Shown: positions 27,564 through 36,118 of the stretch, piece by piece
Layout of the letters: the number at the start of each line of letters is the position of its first letter
Numbering within the stretch: the first letter of the stretch is position 1
NCBI RefSeq assembly: GCF_022690685.1
Contig: NZ_JALCYY010000019.1
Location: 1-64,000 of the forward strand
Origin: Anaeromyxobacter terrae
GTDB lineage: Bacteria; Myxococcota; Myxococcia; Myxococcales; Anaeromyxobacteraceae
Direction: 5' to 3'
DNA: 64,000 nucleotides
Made by a program: the position numbers and the translations under genes
The notes under the pieces: model-generated
Told to the model about the DNA's origin: nothing
Database searches by the model: none
What the model saw: the letters and a program-made list of their open reading frames with translations, nothing else

Positions 27564-27761
27564 ATGACCTGCTATCCGCTCGGCGTCGCCTCGCACCTCG
27601 CCATCGCCTGCGACTGCATTCGCCGCGGCGACCTCGATGGCGCCCAGGCCGCACTCGCGCGCGCGACCGTGCTCGTTCGCGACGAGCGCCGCGCGCACCC
27701 GCATCCCGCCACGCACACGCGGCCGGAGCCTCTCGCGGCAGCCCCGGCGCCGCGACCCTGA
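27564..27761 (+). CDS. small hypothetical protein (65 aa)
   Basis: The ATG at 27564 follows GAAGGGAG by about nine bases. The product begins MTCYPLGVASHLAIACDCIR and forms a helical hairpin-like N-terminus (LAIACDCIRRGDLDGAQAAL resembles half a TPR), then a Pro/His-rich tail. Possibly a small TPR-like adaptor; it precedes the TPR-like gene at 27833 by 71 bases. Confidence 0.5.
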   Translation: MTCYPLGVASHLAIACDCIRRGDLDGAQAALARATVLVRDERRAHPHPATHTRPEPLAAAPAPRP

Positions 27762-27832
27762 ACCGAACCCCGGCCCGGGATGACCCCGGTCCGGAACCCA
27801 CCCGGCGCCGGAGCGGCGCAGGAGGAGACGAG

Positions 27833-28444
27833 ATGGCACCGAAGAAGACGACAGACCGCCTGCTGGGAGAGATGCGTCGCGCCTACGACCTCGTGGAACA
27901 GCGGCGGGCAGACGAGGCGGTGAGCGTGTACCGCGAGATCGTCGCGGAGGCCCGCAAGGTGGGGCTCGACTCCGCCCACCTCCACTGGGCGTTCGCCGTG
28001 GCCTGCGACTACTCGGGAGAAATGGAGATGGCCTTCGAGCAGATCAGCATCGCCATCGGGAAGGACCCGCTGGCGCCTCCGTTCCGCCACTCGTTCGAGG
28101 TGATCACCGGCCGCATCCAGGCCGCGCTCGCGGATCCGGAGCGCGCCTCGGACGATCCGTCCACGCCTCGCCTCTACGCGCTGCTGCAGCGCGGTGGGAC
28201 CGTGGACGTGCCGTCGCACCTCGCGATGGCGCGCTACCACCTCGCGACCGGGAAGCCGGCCGAGGCGCGCGCGCTCGTGGACGCGGTCACGCTGCTCCAC
28301 CCCGCCTCGCGCGAGGCGTGGGAGGCGAAGGCGTCCGTCGCCAAGGCGACCGGCGACTCGGCCGCCACCGAGGAGGCTCGCCTCGAGGCGGCGGCGCTCC
28401 AGGAGGAGCCCGCGTTCGCGATCCCCGGTCCGGCGTCGGCCTGA
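27833..28444 (+). CDS. TPR-like cytosolic protein
   Basis: A 203-residue protein; ATG 27833 follows GGAGGAG. Helix-rich with tetratricopeptide-like pairs, for example AYDLVEQRRADEAVSVYREI and LAMARYHLATGKPAEARALV. No signal peptide or catalytic motif. TPR proteins are scaffolds; its partners may be the products of the following genes (phosphatase-like and HD hydrolase), which lie on the same strand with gaps under 80 bases. Confidence 0.6.
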   Translation: MAPKKTTDRLLGEMRRAYDLVEQRRADEAVSVYREIVAEARKVGLDSAHLHWAFAVACDYSGEMEMAFEQISIAIGKDPLAPPFRHSFEVITGRIQAALADPERASDDPSTPRLYALLQRGGTVDVPSHLAMARYHLATGKPAEARALVDAVTLLHPASREAWEAKASVAKATGDSAATEEARLEAAALQEEPAFAIPGPASA

Positions 28445-28493
28445 GCCATGCGACGGACCGGGCATCGCCTCACTCTCGGCGAAAGGAGACCTC

Positions 28494-28937
28494 ATGGACT
28501 CGTATGCGCTTCGCGTGGACTACCCCCCTCCCTCCGCGCTCGACCTCCCGGGCCGGCTCGGGCTCACGCGCGCGCCCGGCCGCTGGTCGGCGGGACTCAC
28601 CCTGGACTCCGACCTTCGGCTGCGCGCGGACGTGGAGGCGATCGCGCGCGTGCACGGCACGAAGGTGCTCGTGACCCTGCTCGAGCGCTTCGAGATCGCG
28701 GAGCTCGGCGATCTCGACGGCGAGGCGCGCCGGGCGCGGCTCAGGTGGATCCACTATCCCATCGCGGACATGTGGGCGCCCACGGATCTCGCCGGGACCA
28801 TCGCCGCGGCCTGCCTCGTCGCGCGCGGCACGCCTCCCTCAGATGCCATGACGATCGTGCGCGCTGCCCGCGGGCGCGCGATCGAGACCGCCGCGCAGGA
28901 GCGCTTCGTCCGCGAGTTCGGAGGTAACCAGGGATGA
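28494..28937 (+). CDS. phosphatase homologue lacking the catalytic P-loop
   Basis: A 147-residue protein; ATG 28494 follows AAAGGAG. It aligns with the phosphatase at 11635-12144: VLVTLLERFEIAEL with VLVTLIEAFEMKSA, HYPIADMWAPTD with FPIADVSTPRSP, and GTIAAACLVARG with GTIAACVLTARD. Between WAPTD and LAGTIAA, however, about 30 residues including HCMGGLGR are absent, with the reading frame kept. The protein therefore cannot use the cysteine mechanism and is probably a pseudophosphatase or binding protein, or a defunct enzyme. Confidence 0.65.
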   Translation: MDSYALRVDYPPPSALDLPGRLGLTRAPGRWSAGLTLDSDLRLRADVEAIARVHGTKVLVTLLERFEIAELGDLDGEARRARLRWIHYPIADMWAPTDLAGTIAAACLVARGTPPSDAMTIVRAARGRAIETAAQERFVREFGGNQG

Positions 28938-29012
28938 GCCTGTGGATGCGAGCCCGCGCCTGACCTCGTTCACCTCGACTTCAGGTTCACCCACGCACAG
29001 GAGAAGATCTCC

Positions 29013-29444
29013 ATGCACACCCCCACCATCGCCGATGCCGTCGCGCTCGCGGCCGAGAAGCACCGGGATGCCACCGACAAGGGCGGCGCGCCGTACATCC
29101 TCCACCCGCTGCGGGTCATGCTGGCGATGACCACCGACGAGGCGCGCCGCGTCGCCGTGCTCCACGACGTCATCGAGGACGCGGGCGTCACGCCGGACGA
29201 GCTGCAACGGCGCGGCTACCCGGACCGCGAGGTGGCCGCGCTCGTCGCGCTCACGAAGCGGACCGGAGAGGACTACGCGACCTTCATCGAGCGCGTTCGC
29301 CCCGACCCGCTCGCCGCGACGGTGAAGCGGGCGGATCTCCTCGACAACATGGACGTCCGAAGGCTCTCGGCCTTCGGAGCCGCGGACGCGGAGCGCATGG
29401 CGCGCTACCTGGCCGCGTGGAGGCGGCTTTCCGGCGGGGAGTAG
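29013..29444 (+). CDS. small HD-domain alarmone-hydrolase-like protein
   Basis: A 143-residue protein starting at ATG 29013, with AGGAGAAG upstream. Motifs of the SpoT/MESH1-type HD domain are present: AEKHRDATDKGGAPYILHP, LRVMLAM, VAVLHDVIEDAGV and, later, VKRADLLDNM. Such small enzymes hydrolyse (p)ppGpp to GDP/GTP plus pyrophosphate. There is no synthetase domain. It ends the cluster that begins at 27564. Confidence 0.75.
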   Translation: MHTPTIADAVALAAEKHRDATDKGGAPYILHPLRVMLAMTTDEARRVAVLHDVIEDAGVTPDELQRRGYPDREVAALVALTKRTGEDYATFIERVRPDPLAATVKRADLLDNMDVRRLSAFGAADAERMARYLAAWRRLSGGE

Positions 29445-29457
29445 GCCGCGTCGGTGA

Positions 29458-29493
29458 CGCGCGAGTAGGTCCGCGGGAGAGGTCGCTCGCGCG
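29458..29493. terminator. hairpin between convergent genes
   Basis: CGCGCGAG at 29458-29465 pairs with CTCGCGCG at 29486-29493 around a 20-base loop, between the stops at 29444 and 29495. The long loop makes it only a moderate candidate. Confidence 0.35.
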
Positions 29494-29494
29494 C

Positions 29495-29998
29495 TCACCT
29501 TGCGGCACTTCGGATCGCGAGCGGCCTCGGCGGCGCGCGCAGCGGCTCGCCGTCCGTGAGCAAGGAGGCCTCGACGACGTAGTCGCCCGGCGCGACGGCT
29601 TCTCCGGCGTTCGTGCGCTGGTCCCAGCTCGCGTCGACCTCCAGCCGCTCGCCAGGCCGGAGCGCACGCAGCTGCACGATGGCGGGAATGATCTCGCCTT
29701 CGAGGCGGTGCCAGACGACAGTCCCGTCGCCTCGCCCGACGACGACGTCGAGCGTGGGGGCGCGACCTCGCAGGTAGAGATCGATCGCGTGCTGCGTGAC
29801 GTTCTCGGCGCGGAGGCGGAGCCGCACCGGCTCGCCGGCGGGGACCCGCGGCTCGAGCAGGAGCTCGACGTGGATCGAGTCTTGCGCAGCGAGGGTCACG
29901 CTCGAGCCTCCGGGAGGATGCTGACCGGTGCGCCCCGGGCCGTCGGCGCGGCAGGCCGCCGCCGCGAGCGCCATCGCGGCCACGAGGACGAAGCGCAC
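29495..29998 (-). CDS. BsuPI-type proteinase-inhibitor-like lipoprotein
   Basis: A 167-residue exported protein from the GTG at 29998, with no strong ribosome site. A signal peptide ends ALAAAAC. The mature part has the immunoglobulin-like beta pattern of BsuPI (IHVELLLEPRVPAGEPVRLR, then VVWHRLEGEIIPAIVQLRAL and WDQRTNAGEAVAPGDYVVEA), a family of putative protease inhibitors first known from Bacillus. It lies 65 bases after the serine protease gene on the same strand, so an enzyme-inhibitor operon is plausible. Confidence 0.7.
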   Translation of the reverse strand: MRFVLVAAMALAAAACRADGPGRTGQHPPGGSSVTLAAQDSIHVELLLEPRVPAGEPVRLRLRAENVTQHAIDLYLRGRAPTLDVVVGRGDGTVVWHRLEGEIIPAIVQLRALRPGERLEVDASWDQRTNAGEAVAPGDYVVEASLLTDGEPLRAPPRPLAIRSAAR

Positions 29999-30063
29999 GA
30001 GGGCCGGTCGGCCAGTGGATGCGCCGGGGCGAACGGGCAACCCGCCCCGGCGCGGCAGGCGCT

Positions 30064-31122
30064 TCACTGCGTCGTCACGAGCGCGCCGAGCTCGTCCTCC
30101 ACCTGCTTCAGCGGGCTGAACACGAACCGGGTGCCCGTACCGTTGCCGCCCCAGAGGATCCCCACCAGCCGCGCGGTGCTCGCGCCCGTGAGCTGGAACA
30201 CGCCGGACCCGCTGTCGCCGCCCTGGACGACGACGGCGCCGTTCGGGTTCTGCACGAGGGTCTGGCAGAGCAGCGTGATGTTGGATCCGGAGACGTTCGT
30301 GTCGGCGCACGTGGCCGTCACGTTGCCCTGCGTCCAGCCCGTGGTGCGGCCGACCTTGTTGACCGTGGTGCCGACCGCGAAGCTCGACGTGGCGTTGTCC
30401 TGCGAGGTGATGCTGAACGACCCCGTCACCGTGAGGCTGCCGTTGTTCGGGCCCGACGTCCGCGCGATCGCGCCGCGAGACGACGCCACGGCCGTGCTGT
30501 AGAGCGCGCGAGAGCTGTCGCTGTAGCGGCACTTGCGCCCGCGCGGGCATGGGGCGCCGCGGAAGTAGGTCGGATCCTCGACCTCTGTGGCGATGACGGT
30601 CGAGTCGACGGTGCTCGTCGGCTGGTAGTACCGGGTGCCCTCGACGGCGCCCTGCTTGCCCGTGCAGTGGGAGGCGGTGACGAACGAGCGATCCCCGCCG
30701 TGGTCGGCGTTGAAGCCGAGAGAGCAGAGATAGCCGCCGAAGTGGATCTGGACACCGTTGATGGTCGGGCGCCACTTATCGCGGAGCGTGACGAGCTGGT
30801 AGATGGGCTCCGTCTCCTCGATCGTGAACGCCGTGTCGGGGATGCCGAGGCGCGCGAGCGCGGCGCGCGCGGCCGGTTCCGCCCGCGCGTGCTCGATCCC
30901 GAACACGAGCCGGCCGCCGGCCTCGTCGATGTAGGCGAGGACGGTGTCGGGGAGCGCGAGGACTTCCGGCGAGGCCCTCGCGAACCAGCGAGCGAGCTGG
31001 TCCTGGCCCTGGGCCGCCACCGCCTGGGCGTCGCCGCTCGTGGCCTGTTCGTCCGGTCCGCCCCCGCAGGACACGGCGAGGGCGATGAGGAGGATGCCGA
31101 TTGCTTCATGCTTCAGGCGCAT
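30064..31122 (-). CDS. secreted trypsin-like serine protease
   Basis: A 352-residue protein; the ATG at 31122 follows GAGG by six bases. A signal peptide with a lipobox-like end (ALAVSC) and a pro-region of about 100 residues precede the S1 domain. The active-site histidine is in SFVTASHCTG (H152), the likely aspartate in YSDSSRALY (D202) and the serine in GGDSGSGVF (S304). The layout resembles streptogrisin/alpha-lytic-type proteases with a cleaved pro-region. The BsuPI-like gene is directly downstream. Confidence 0.85.
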   Translation of the reverse strand: MRLKHEAIGILLIALAVSCGGGPDEQATSGDAQAVAAQGQDQLARWFARASPEVLALPDTVLAYIDEAGGRLVFGIEHARAEPAARAALARLGIPDTAFTIEETEPIYQLVTLRDKWRPTINGVQIHFGGYLCSLGFNADHGGDRSFVTASHCTGKQGAVEGTRYYQPTSTVDSTVIATEVEDPTYFRGAPCPRGRKCRYSDSSRALYSTAVASSRGAIARTSGPNNGSLTVTGSFSITSQDNATSSFAVGTTVNKVGRTTGWTQGNVTATCADTNVSGSNITLLCQTLVQNPNGAVVVQGGDSGSGVFQLTGASTARLVGILWGGNGTGTRFVFSPLKQVEDELGALVTTQ

Positions 31123-31467
31123 GTGTGACCTCACATTCGCTGTGATCCGCTGTTCGACGCACATCGGCGGCCGAAGAGACCCGACCGGTTCGGCCGCAAT
31201 TCTCGATCGCACGCGGGTCGCCACGAACCGGCGAAAGAGCGAAAGAGAGGGCGACCACGAAGGGCGTGGCAATCAGTCCGCCAGTCGCTGGAGCGGGCGC
31301 GCTCTCGTGCGGCTCCCGCCATATAGAGCCGGATCGGGGCAGCTCCGGCGAGCGGAGGCCGCGGCGCGGGGGAGCGCGTCGACCGTCGCGCCTGCGCGAG
31401 CGCCAGCTCTGGGATCGAGCTACTCCCAGGGCTCGACGCGCGATTCCTCGCGGCGACGCGCCTCGCG
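31123..31467. other. intergenic stretch
   Basis: Leader of the protease gene and 3' end of nrfA. No gene and no hairpin I can support. Several GC-rich runs give open frames without starts. Confidence 0.3.
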
Positions 31468-33156
31468 CTACCTCGTCGGAGCCGAGGTCGGGACGACGGC
31501 GGGCGGCGTCGTGGGACCGAGGGCCGTGGTGGTGCCGCGGAGCTGCGTCGCCTTCACCTCCGCCTGACGCGAGAGGTCGATGGATTCGCCGAGGATGCGG
31601 CCGAGCTCCTGAGGCGCGTGGAAGCCCATCGAGTTCTCGGCGGCCACGAAGTCGAGGCGCCACTGCGCGGCGCGCTGCAGCCGCTCGAGCTCCTGCAGCG
31701 CGGGCGTCTTCGCGACGACGTCGCGCCAGGCGGCGAGCAGGTTCGCCTTCACCTCGGCGTCCATCTTCTTGTCCTGCTCCTCCTTCGCGAGCTTCTGGAA
31801 GCTCTCCTGCTTCTCCAGGCTCTCCTTCGCCTTCGCGACCGCCGCGGCACGGTTCTTGTCGTCGTACGGCTTCCGCGCGGCGACGATGGCGTCGATCATC
31901 GCGACCGCCGCCTTCCCGGCGCGGGTGAGCAGCGCGAAGTGGCGGTCCTGGATGGCCGTGACGCGGGCCTTCAGCTCGTCGTCGTTGTACGGGTGGCAGT
32001 TCGCGCAAGCGCGGTTCGGCTGCAGGAGCGGACTGCGAACCCAGTGGTCGGAGTACTTGAGCGCGCCCTCGCGCTTGTACGGCATGTGGCAGTCGGCGCA
32101 CGTGACGCCGCTCCGGGCGTGGATCCCCTGGCTCCACACCTCGAACTCGGGGTGCTGCGCCTTGAGGACCTCGAACCCGGTCTCGGCGTGCGTCCAGTCC
32201 TTGAACCGCTGCCCCTTCACCTGCAGGTTGTCGTACAGGTGCTCGGCCTGCTCCATCTTGAGCCCCTCGGCCCAGGGGAACAGCAGCGTCATTCCCTTGC
32301 CGCAGAAGTACTCGACGTGGCACTGCCCGCACACGAACGCCCGCTTCTCCTGGCGCGTCGAGTCGAGGTTCGGATCGTACGGCTTCGACTTGTCGCCCTT
32401 CCGCCACCGGTCGATGGACGGCAGCTGCGACACGTCCGCGCCGGACGCGGCGAGCTTCTGGATGCCGGCGATGAAGCCTGGGCGCGTGACGCGCAGCTCC
32501 ATCGACGACGGATCGTGGCAGTCGACGCACGACACCGGGTGCACTTTCCCGCCGCCGAGATCCTGGAGCGCCTTGTGCGCGTCCCAGTAGCCCAGCTCGG
32601 CGACCTTCGCGAGCCCGGCCTGGATCTGCTCGGCCTCGTTCGCCTGGGGCGCGGCCTCCTTCCCGTACTTCCGGTAGAGCGGCATGATCGACGCGTGGCA
32701 GTGGAGACAGTTGCCGGACTGCTTCGCCTCGGCACGCACGTTGCGCTTCGTGTCCTCCTGGTCTTTGAGCGCCCACGCGTGGCCCCGGCGGTCGCGGTAG
32801 TCGACGGAGAAGAGGTAGCCGGCGAAGACGCGCGTCAGCCACGGGTCGCGCTTCGCCTTCTGCGGCGGCATCTCCCCCTCGGTCGTGCCGACAGCGCCGC
32901 CGTACTTCGTGCTCGTCCGCTCGGCCGTGCGCTTGTAGTCGTCGAACTCGCGGGGCCAGTTCTTGCCCCACTTCTCGGGGTCGGTGTCGTTCTCGGTGAC
33001 CTCGGCGACCTTCACGAACGAGTACTTCGCCTCGGACTTCCGCTCGCTGATGTTGACGAGCAACGCTGCGACCGCCACCGCCACGAGCGCGAAGACGCCG
33101 GTCACGAGCGCGATGAGGAGCCCGCGGTTCTTCGTGAGCTGTTTTTCGGGCGACAT
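31468..33156 (-). CDS. nrfA: cytochrome c nitrite reductase, catalytic subunit NrfA
   Basis: A 562-residue periplasmic pentahaem enzyme that reduces nitrite to ammonium with six electrons. ATG 33156 follows AAGGAG; an N-terminal membrane anchor or signal spans residues 12-34. Five haem motifs: C150-H154, C210-H214, C276-H280, C353-H357 and C384-H388. Active-site residues Y283 (CHVEY) and H323 (DWTHA) are conserved. The first motif, which in E. coli is CxxCK, is CLHCH here, as in a minority of NrfA proteins. An extra cysteine follows the tyrosine (YFCGKG). nrfH lies 45 bases upstream. Confidence 0.95.
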   Translation of the reverse strand: MSPEKQLTKNRGLLIALVTGVFALVAVAVAALLVNISERKSEAKYSFVKVAEVTENDTDPEKWGKNWPREFDDYKRTAERTSTKYGGAVGTTEGEMPPQKAKRDPWLTRVFAGYLFSVDYRDRRGHAWALKDQEDTKRNVRAEAKQSGNCLHCHASIMPLYRKYGKEAAPQANEAEQIQAGLAKVAELGYWDAHKALQDLGGGKVHPVSCVDCHDPSSMELRVTRPGFIAGIQKLAASGADVSQLPSIDRWRKGDKSKPYDPNLDSTRQEKRAFVCGQCHVEYFCGKGMTLLFPWAEGLKMEQAEHLYDNLQVKGQRFKDWTHAETGFEVLKAQHPEFEVWSQGIHARSGVTCADCHMPYKREGALKYSDHWVRSPLLQPNRACANCHPYNDDELKARVTAIQDRHFALLTRAGKAAVAMIDAIVAARKPYDDKNRAAAVAKAKESLEKQESFQKLAKEEQDKKMDAEVKANLLAAWRDVVAKTPALQELERLQRAAQWRLDFVAAENSMGFHAPQELGRILGESIDLSRQAEVKATQLRGTTTALGPTTPPAVVPTSAPTR

Positions 33157-33201
33157 GGAGGAGCTCCTTCTCTGCTTGCGTGCGATCGAGTGCGCGGTGG
33201 A

Positions 33202-33657
33202 TCAGCGGAGGTGGCCGACGGAGCGGTGGCAGCGGACGCACGAGGTGTCGCGCCCATGCGCGATGTCCTCGACGAGAGTGGCGTGACAGCGGCGGCAGTT
33301 GTCCTCGACGATCCTGGCGCTCTCGGGTCGCGCCTTGAGCGTGTCGGGATATCCGCCCAGCGTGAAGGCCAACGAATGGTGATAGCCGTTGATCGCCTTC
33401 ACGAGGTACTTCGAGATGGGGAACGCCGGCGTGTGGCAGTCGTTGCACGTCGCGGCGCGGTGGTGCGGCGCCGCCTGCCATCCGGCGTAGTAGCTCACCA
33501 TCACGTGGCAGTTGGCGCACGTCGCGGGGTCGTTGCCGAGGTACGACGATCCCTTCGCGTATTCGAACGCATACGCGGTCAGCCCGATCACGAGGCCGGC
33601 GGCGGCCGCCAGGACGATCGGGATCGGGAGAGCGGAGCTGCCGCGGCTCTTCGCCAT
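33202..33657 (-). CDS. nrfH: cytochrome c nitrite reductase, small membrane subunit NrfH
   Basis: A 151-residue tetrahaem quinol dehydrogenase of the NapC/NirT family. One N-terminal membrane helix (PIPIVLAAAAGLVIGLTAYA) anchors it. Haem motifs at C47-H51, C71-H75, C121-H125 and C140-H144; the first is CANCHVM, with M53 as the unusual distal ligand known from NrfH. ATG 33657 follows GAGGAG. It passes electrons from menaquinol to NrfA, encoded directly downstream. Confidence 0.93.
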   Translation of the reverse strand: MAKSRGSSALPIPIVLAAAAGLVIGLTAYAFEYAKGSSYLGNDPATCANCHVMVSYYAGWQAAPHHRAATCNDCHTPAFPISKYLVKAINGYHHSLAFTLGGYPDTLKARPESARIVEDNCRRCHATLVEDIAHGRDTSCVRCHRSVGHLR

Positions 33658-34009
33658 GGACTCCTCGAATGTTGCCGCGCCTTCCGGAGGTACGTGCCGT
33701 CTTCGCGACGCTATCGCGGACGCACGCGCCCACTCGGCTCCTGAAGGGGGATGCGCCCTCGTGCGCAGTCCTGCCTGTGGAGCGCCCGTTCGCTCGTCAG
33801 GGACCGGCCTCGAGCTGCCGGTACGAACGTTCACGCCGTGAGCGTGCCGTGGCCTCCTCTTGCGACGGCACGCACGTTGCTCATGGACCCCTCGTCCGCT
33901 GCGCCCTCGGAGCCGATACCGCCGGTCAGCTTCACTGATCGAAAAGGTGCAAGACGGGCCGTCCACCTCTCCCTCTATCGAGCGGGCGCCGCCGGACATT
34001 CTTCCTTGT
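33658..34009. other. nrfHA leader region
   Basis: Upstream DNA of nrfH and 3' end of the lectin gene. I looked for an FNR-type TTGAT-N4-ATCAA box and for NsrR-like dyads and found none that is convincing. A slightly AT-richer patch (CTGATCGAAAAGG, about 33937-33949) is the best candidate promoter area. Confidence 0.3.
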
Positions 34010-36118
34010 TCATGCACGGACGCCGCGTGCGACGGTCACGTCGCGAACTTTCATACGATAACCGCGCCCGTCGCCACCCCTTCGTCGACGGAGCTCGAGC
34101 ACAGCCAGCAGGATCCACGCAAGCGATGGCTCCCCACCCATGCCGCAGCCGCAGCCCTCGCTCGGATGCGATGCTTCGCCGGCCGGCGAGCTCACGTCCG
34201 CGCACGCCGGCCACTCGGGAAGGCTGCAATCGGCGGCGCAGCTCCTGGTCTGGGTTCCGCCTGGCGCGCTGGCGCAGGCTCTCGACTCGGTCGTGGCCTG
34301 TACGCAGGCGAACCCATCGTCGGAGATGCCGTCCGCGTCGTCGTCCCTCCCGTTGCACAGCTCCACGCCGGCGCCGAGGGCCGCTTCCAGGATCTCCTGG
34401 GCCGTGCGCGCATGGTCGTGGACGACGACGGCATCGATGGCGCCTACCATGCCCGCGCCGATCACCAGGTCGGAGTCGTTCACGCCGGCGCCGAGCGGAA
34501 CGCCCAGCGGGCGCGCCACGTCGAGCGCGCCGTCGATATAGAGCCGGGCGGTCATCACCATGGCGTCGTGAACGGCGGCGACGTGGTGCCAGCGCCCGTC
34601 ATCTATCCGACGCGTCCCCACGGACTCCGCCAGGCCGCCGCCGGGCTTCGTGAACGAGTAGGCGAGGACGCCGGGGTTTGGTGCGGTCCGCGAGGTGACG
34701 TACAGGCCGTAGTTGCGAAGCGTCGAGGCTCCCTTCTCGACGATCGTCGCGTCAGCGGCGGGCGTCACCTCGACACGCACGAACGCCTCGATCGTGAGCG
34801 AGCCGGCGCGATCGAGGGTCGCCGCGTGCGGAACCCGGACCTGCGCGCCAGTGCCCGCGGGCAAGCGCACCGCGGCGGGTCCGGTGGCGGCGTCTTCGAC
34901 GGTGAGCGCGGCGCCGTTCTCGAGGATGGCGTCGTTGCCGTAGAACGAGGCGTCGAGCGTGACCGTGCCCCGGCGCTCGTTCATCGGCAGGTCGAGGACC
35001 TGGTAGCGCCCCTCGTCGCCGGGCAGCGAGAAGCGGACGCGTCTCCGGACGAGGTCGCGGGCGAAGGTGCCGGCCGCGCTGTCCCAGTGCGTGTAGTAGA
35101 GGTAAGGCGAGCGGCCGGTCCGCTCGAAGCTGCGGCTCGGATCCCCTGGCTGGAGCAGCGACGGATACCCGCGCATGACGATCGCGCCTGGCGTCCACCA
35201 GAGGTCGGTCGGCATGATGACCTCGCGGCGTGGCCAGCTCGTCAGCGACTCGGACGCGGTGAAGTGGAAACCGGTCGGCCCGCCGTCGGTGCCGACGAGC
35301 AGGTACTTGCGGAGATAGCCGTTGTAGCTGAGGCTCGACGACATCTTGCCGATCTGGCCCTGCTGCAGGACCGGGCAGATGCCACGGTCGAGGACGATCG
35401 AGAACTCGCTGCCGTTCCAGCCGCGCCACGAGGCCGGGTCCGCGAGATCACCCGTCCGCATCAGGCACACGCCCCAGTCCGTCTGCGCCTTCTTCGCCTC
35501 GACGTGCATGAGCGCGTAGTAGTACCCGTCCGAAGACAGGATGTTCGACGGCTCGAAGAAGCCGAACGGCCCCGTCGTATTGCCTGGGTCGTAGTCGTAG
35601 GGGGACGACGCGATGACGTTCGCCGGCGGCAGGAGCGGGTCGACGTGGCGGAACGTCGTCCCGCCGTCCCGGGAGACGATCAGCGTCACCGCGTTCCACC
35701 AGCAATTGAAGAGGTCGCTCGAGTTGCAGTTGGCGTGCTCCCACCCGTGATACTCGTCGTGTACGAGCCCGTAGACGGTGTTGCCGTCGAGCGTGTACGT
35801 CGAGAAGAGCCACTCCGCGTCGTCGTAGCGACGGGGGTCGGGGTCGTGGTGAGAGGATAGCGCCGGCGCGGAGCAGTCGCGGATGACCTCCTTCAGGTTG
35901 TCGCCGGTCGATTGAAACAGCTCGAAGTGCCCTGCCATGAGATGGACCCGGCCGCTCGCGTCCACGAACGCGCGCGCGGGGTGATCGGGGATGTCCTCCA
36001 TCCCGCACCGCTGTCCGTCGTTCCAGGCCATGACGATCTCTTCGGGCCCCAGCTCGACCGTCACCTGCGCGATCGCGGGCAGCGGCGCGAGGAGAACGAA
36101 GAAGAGTGCGGCGCGCAT
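34010..36118 (-). CDS. secreted LamG-domain protein with MopE-like motif and MYXO-CTERM-like anchor
   Basis: A 702-residue protein starting at ATG 36118 with a cleavable signal (LLAPLPAIAQ). The first two thirds resemble glycosidase-like beta-propeller or sialidase-fold proteins (PLLPPANVIASSPYDYDPG, YYYALMHVEAKKAQTDW). A LamG/concanavalin-like domain follows (LTIEAFVRVEV, RWHHVAAVHD, LYIDGALD). Next is a MopE-like Asp-rich motif (CNGRDDDADGISDDGF). The end has GCGCGMGGEPSLAWILLAVL followed by RRRR, the MYXO-CTERM sorting pattern. About 20 extra residues follow the Arg cluster, which is atypical and may result from a lost stop. Likely cell-surface anchored. Confidence 0.7.
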   Translation of the reverse strand: MRAALFFVLLAPLPAIAQVTVELGPEEIVMAWNDGQRCGMEDIPDHPARAFVDASGRVHLMAGHFELFQSTGDNLKEVIRDCSAPALSSHHDPDPRRYDDAEWLFSTYTLDGNTVYGLVHDEYHGWEHANCNSSDLFNCWWNAVTLIVSRDGGTTFRHVDPLLPPANVIASSPYDYDPGNTTGPFGFFEPSNILSSDGYYYALMHVEAKKAQTDWGVCLMRTGDLADPASWRGWNGSEFSIVLDRGICPVLQQGQIGKMSSSLSYNGYLRKYLLVGTDGGPTGFHFTASESLTSWPRREVIMPTDLWWTPGAIVMRGYPSLLQPGDPSRSFERTGRSPYLYYTHWDSAAGTFARDLVRRRVRFSLPGDEGRYQVLDLPMNERRGTVTLDASFYGNDAILENGAALTVEDAATGPAAVRLPAGTGAQVRVPHAATLDRAGSLTIEAFVRVEVTPAADATIVEKGASTLRNYGLYVTSRTAPNPGVLAYSFTKPGGGLAESVGTRRIDDGRWHHVAAVHDAMVMTARLYIDGALDVARPLGVPLGAGVNDSDLVIGAGMVGAIDAVVVHDHARTAQEILEAALGAGVELCNGRDDDADGISDDGFACVQATTESRACASAPGGTQTRSCAADCSLPEWPACADVSSPAGEASHPSEGCGCGMGGEPSLAWILLAVLELRRRRGGDGRGYRMKVRDVTVARGVRA

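Noticed and set aside
31618-33744. 708-residue open frame antisense to nrfA and nrfH
   Set aside because: Shadow of the high-GC codon bias; nrfHA is unambiguous with nine haem motifs.
33900-34009. possible FNR box before nrfH (CTGATCGAAAAG)
   Set aside because: Only one half-site resembles TTGAT and the second half is absent.
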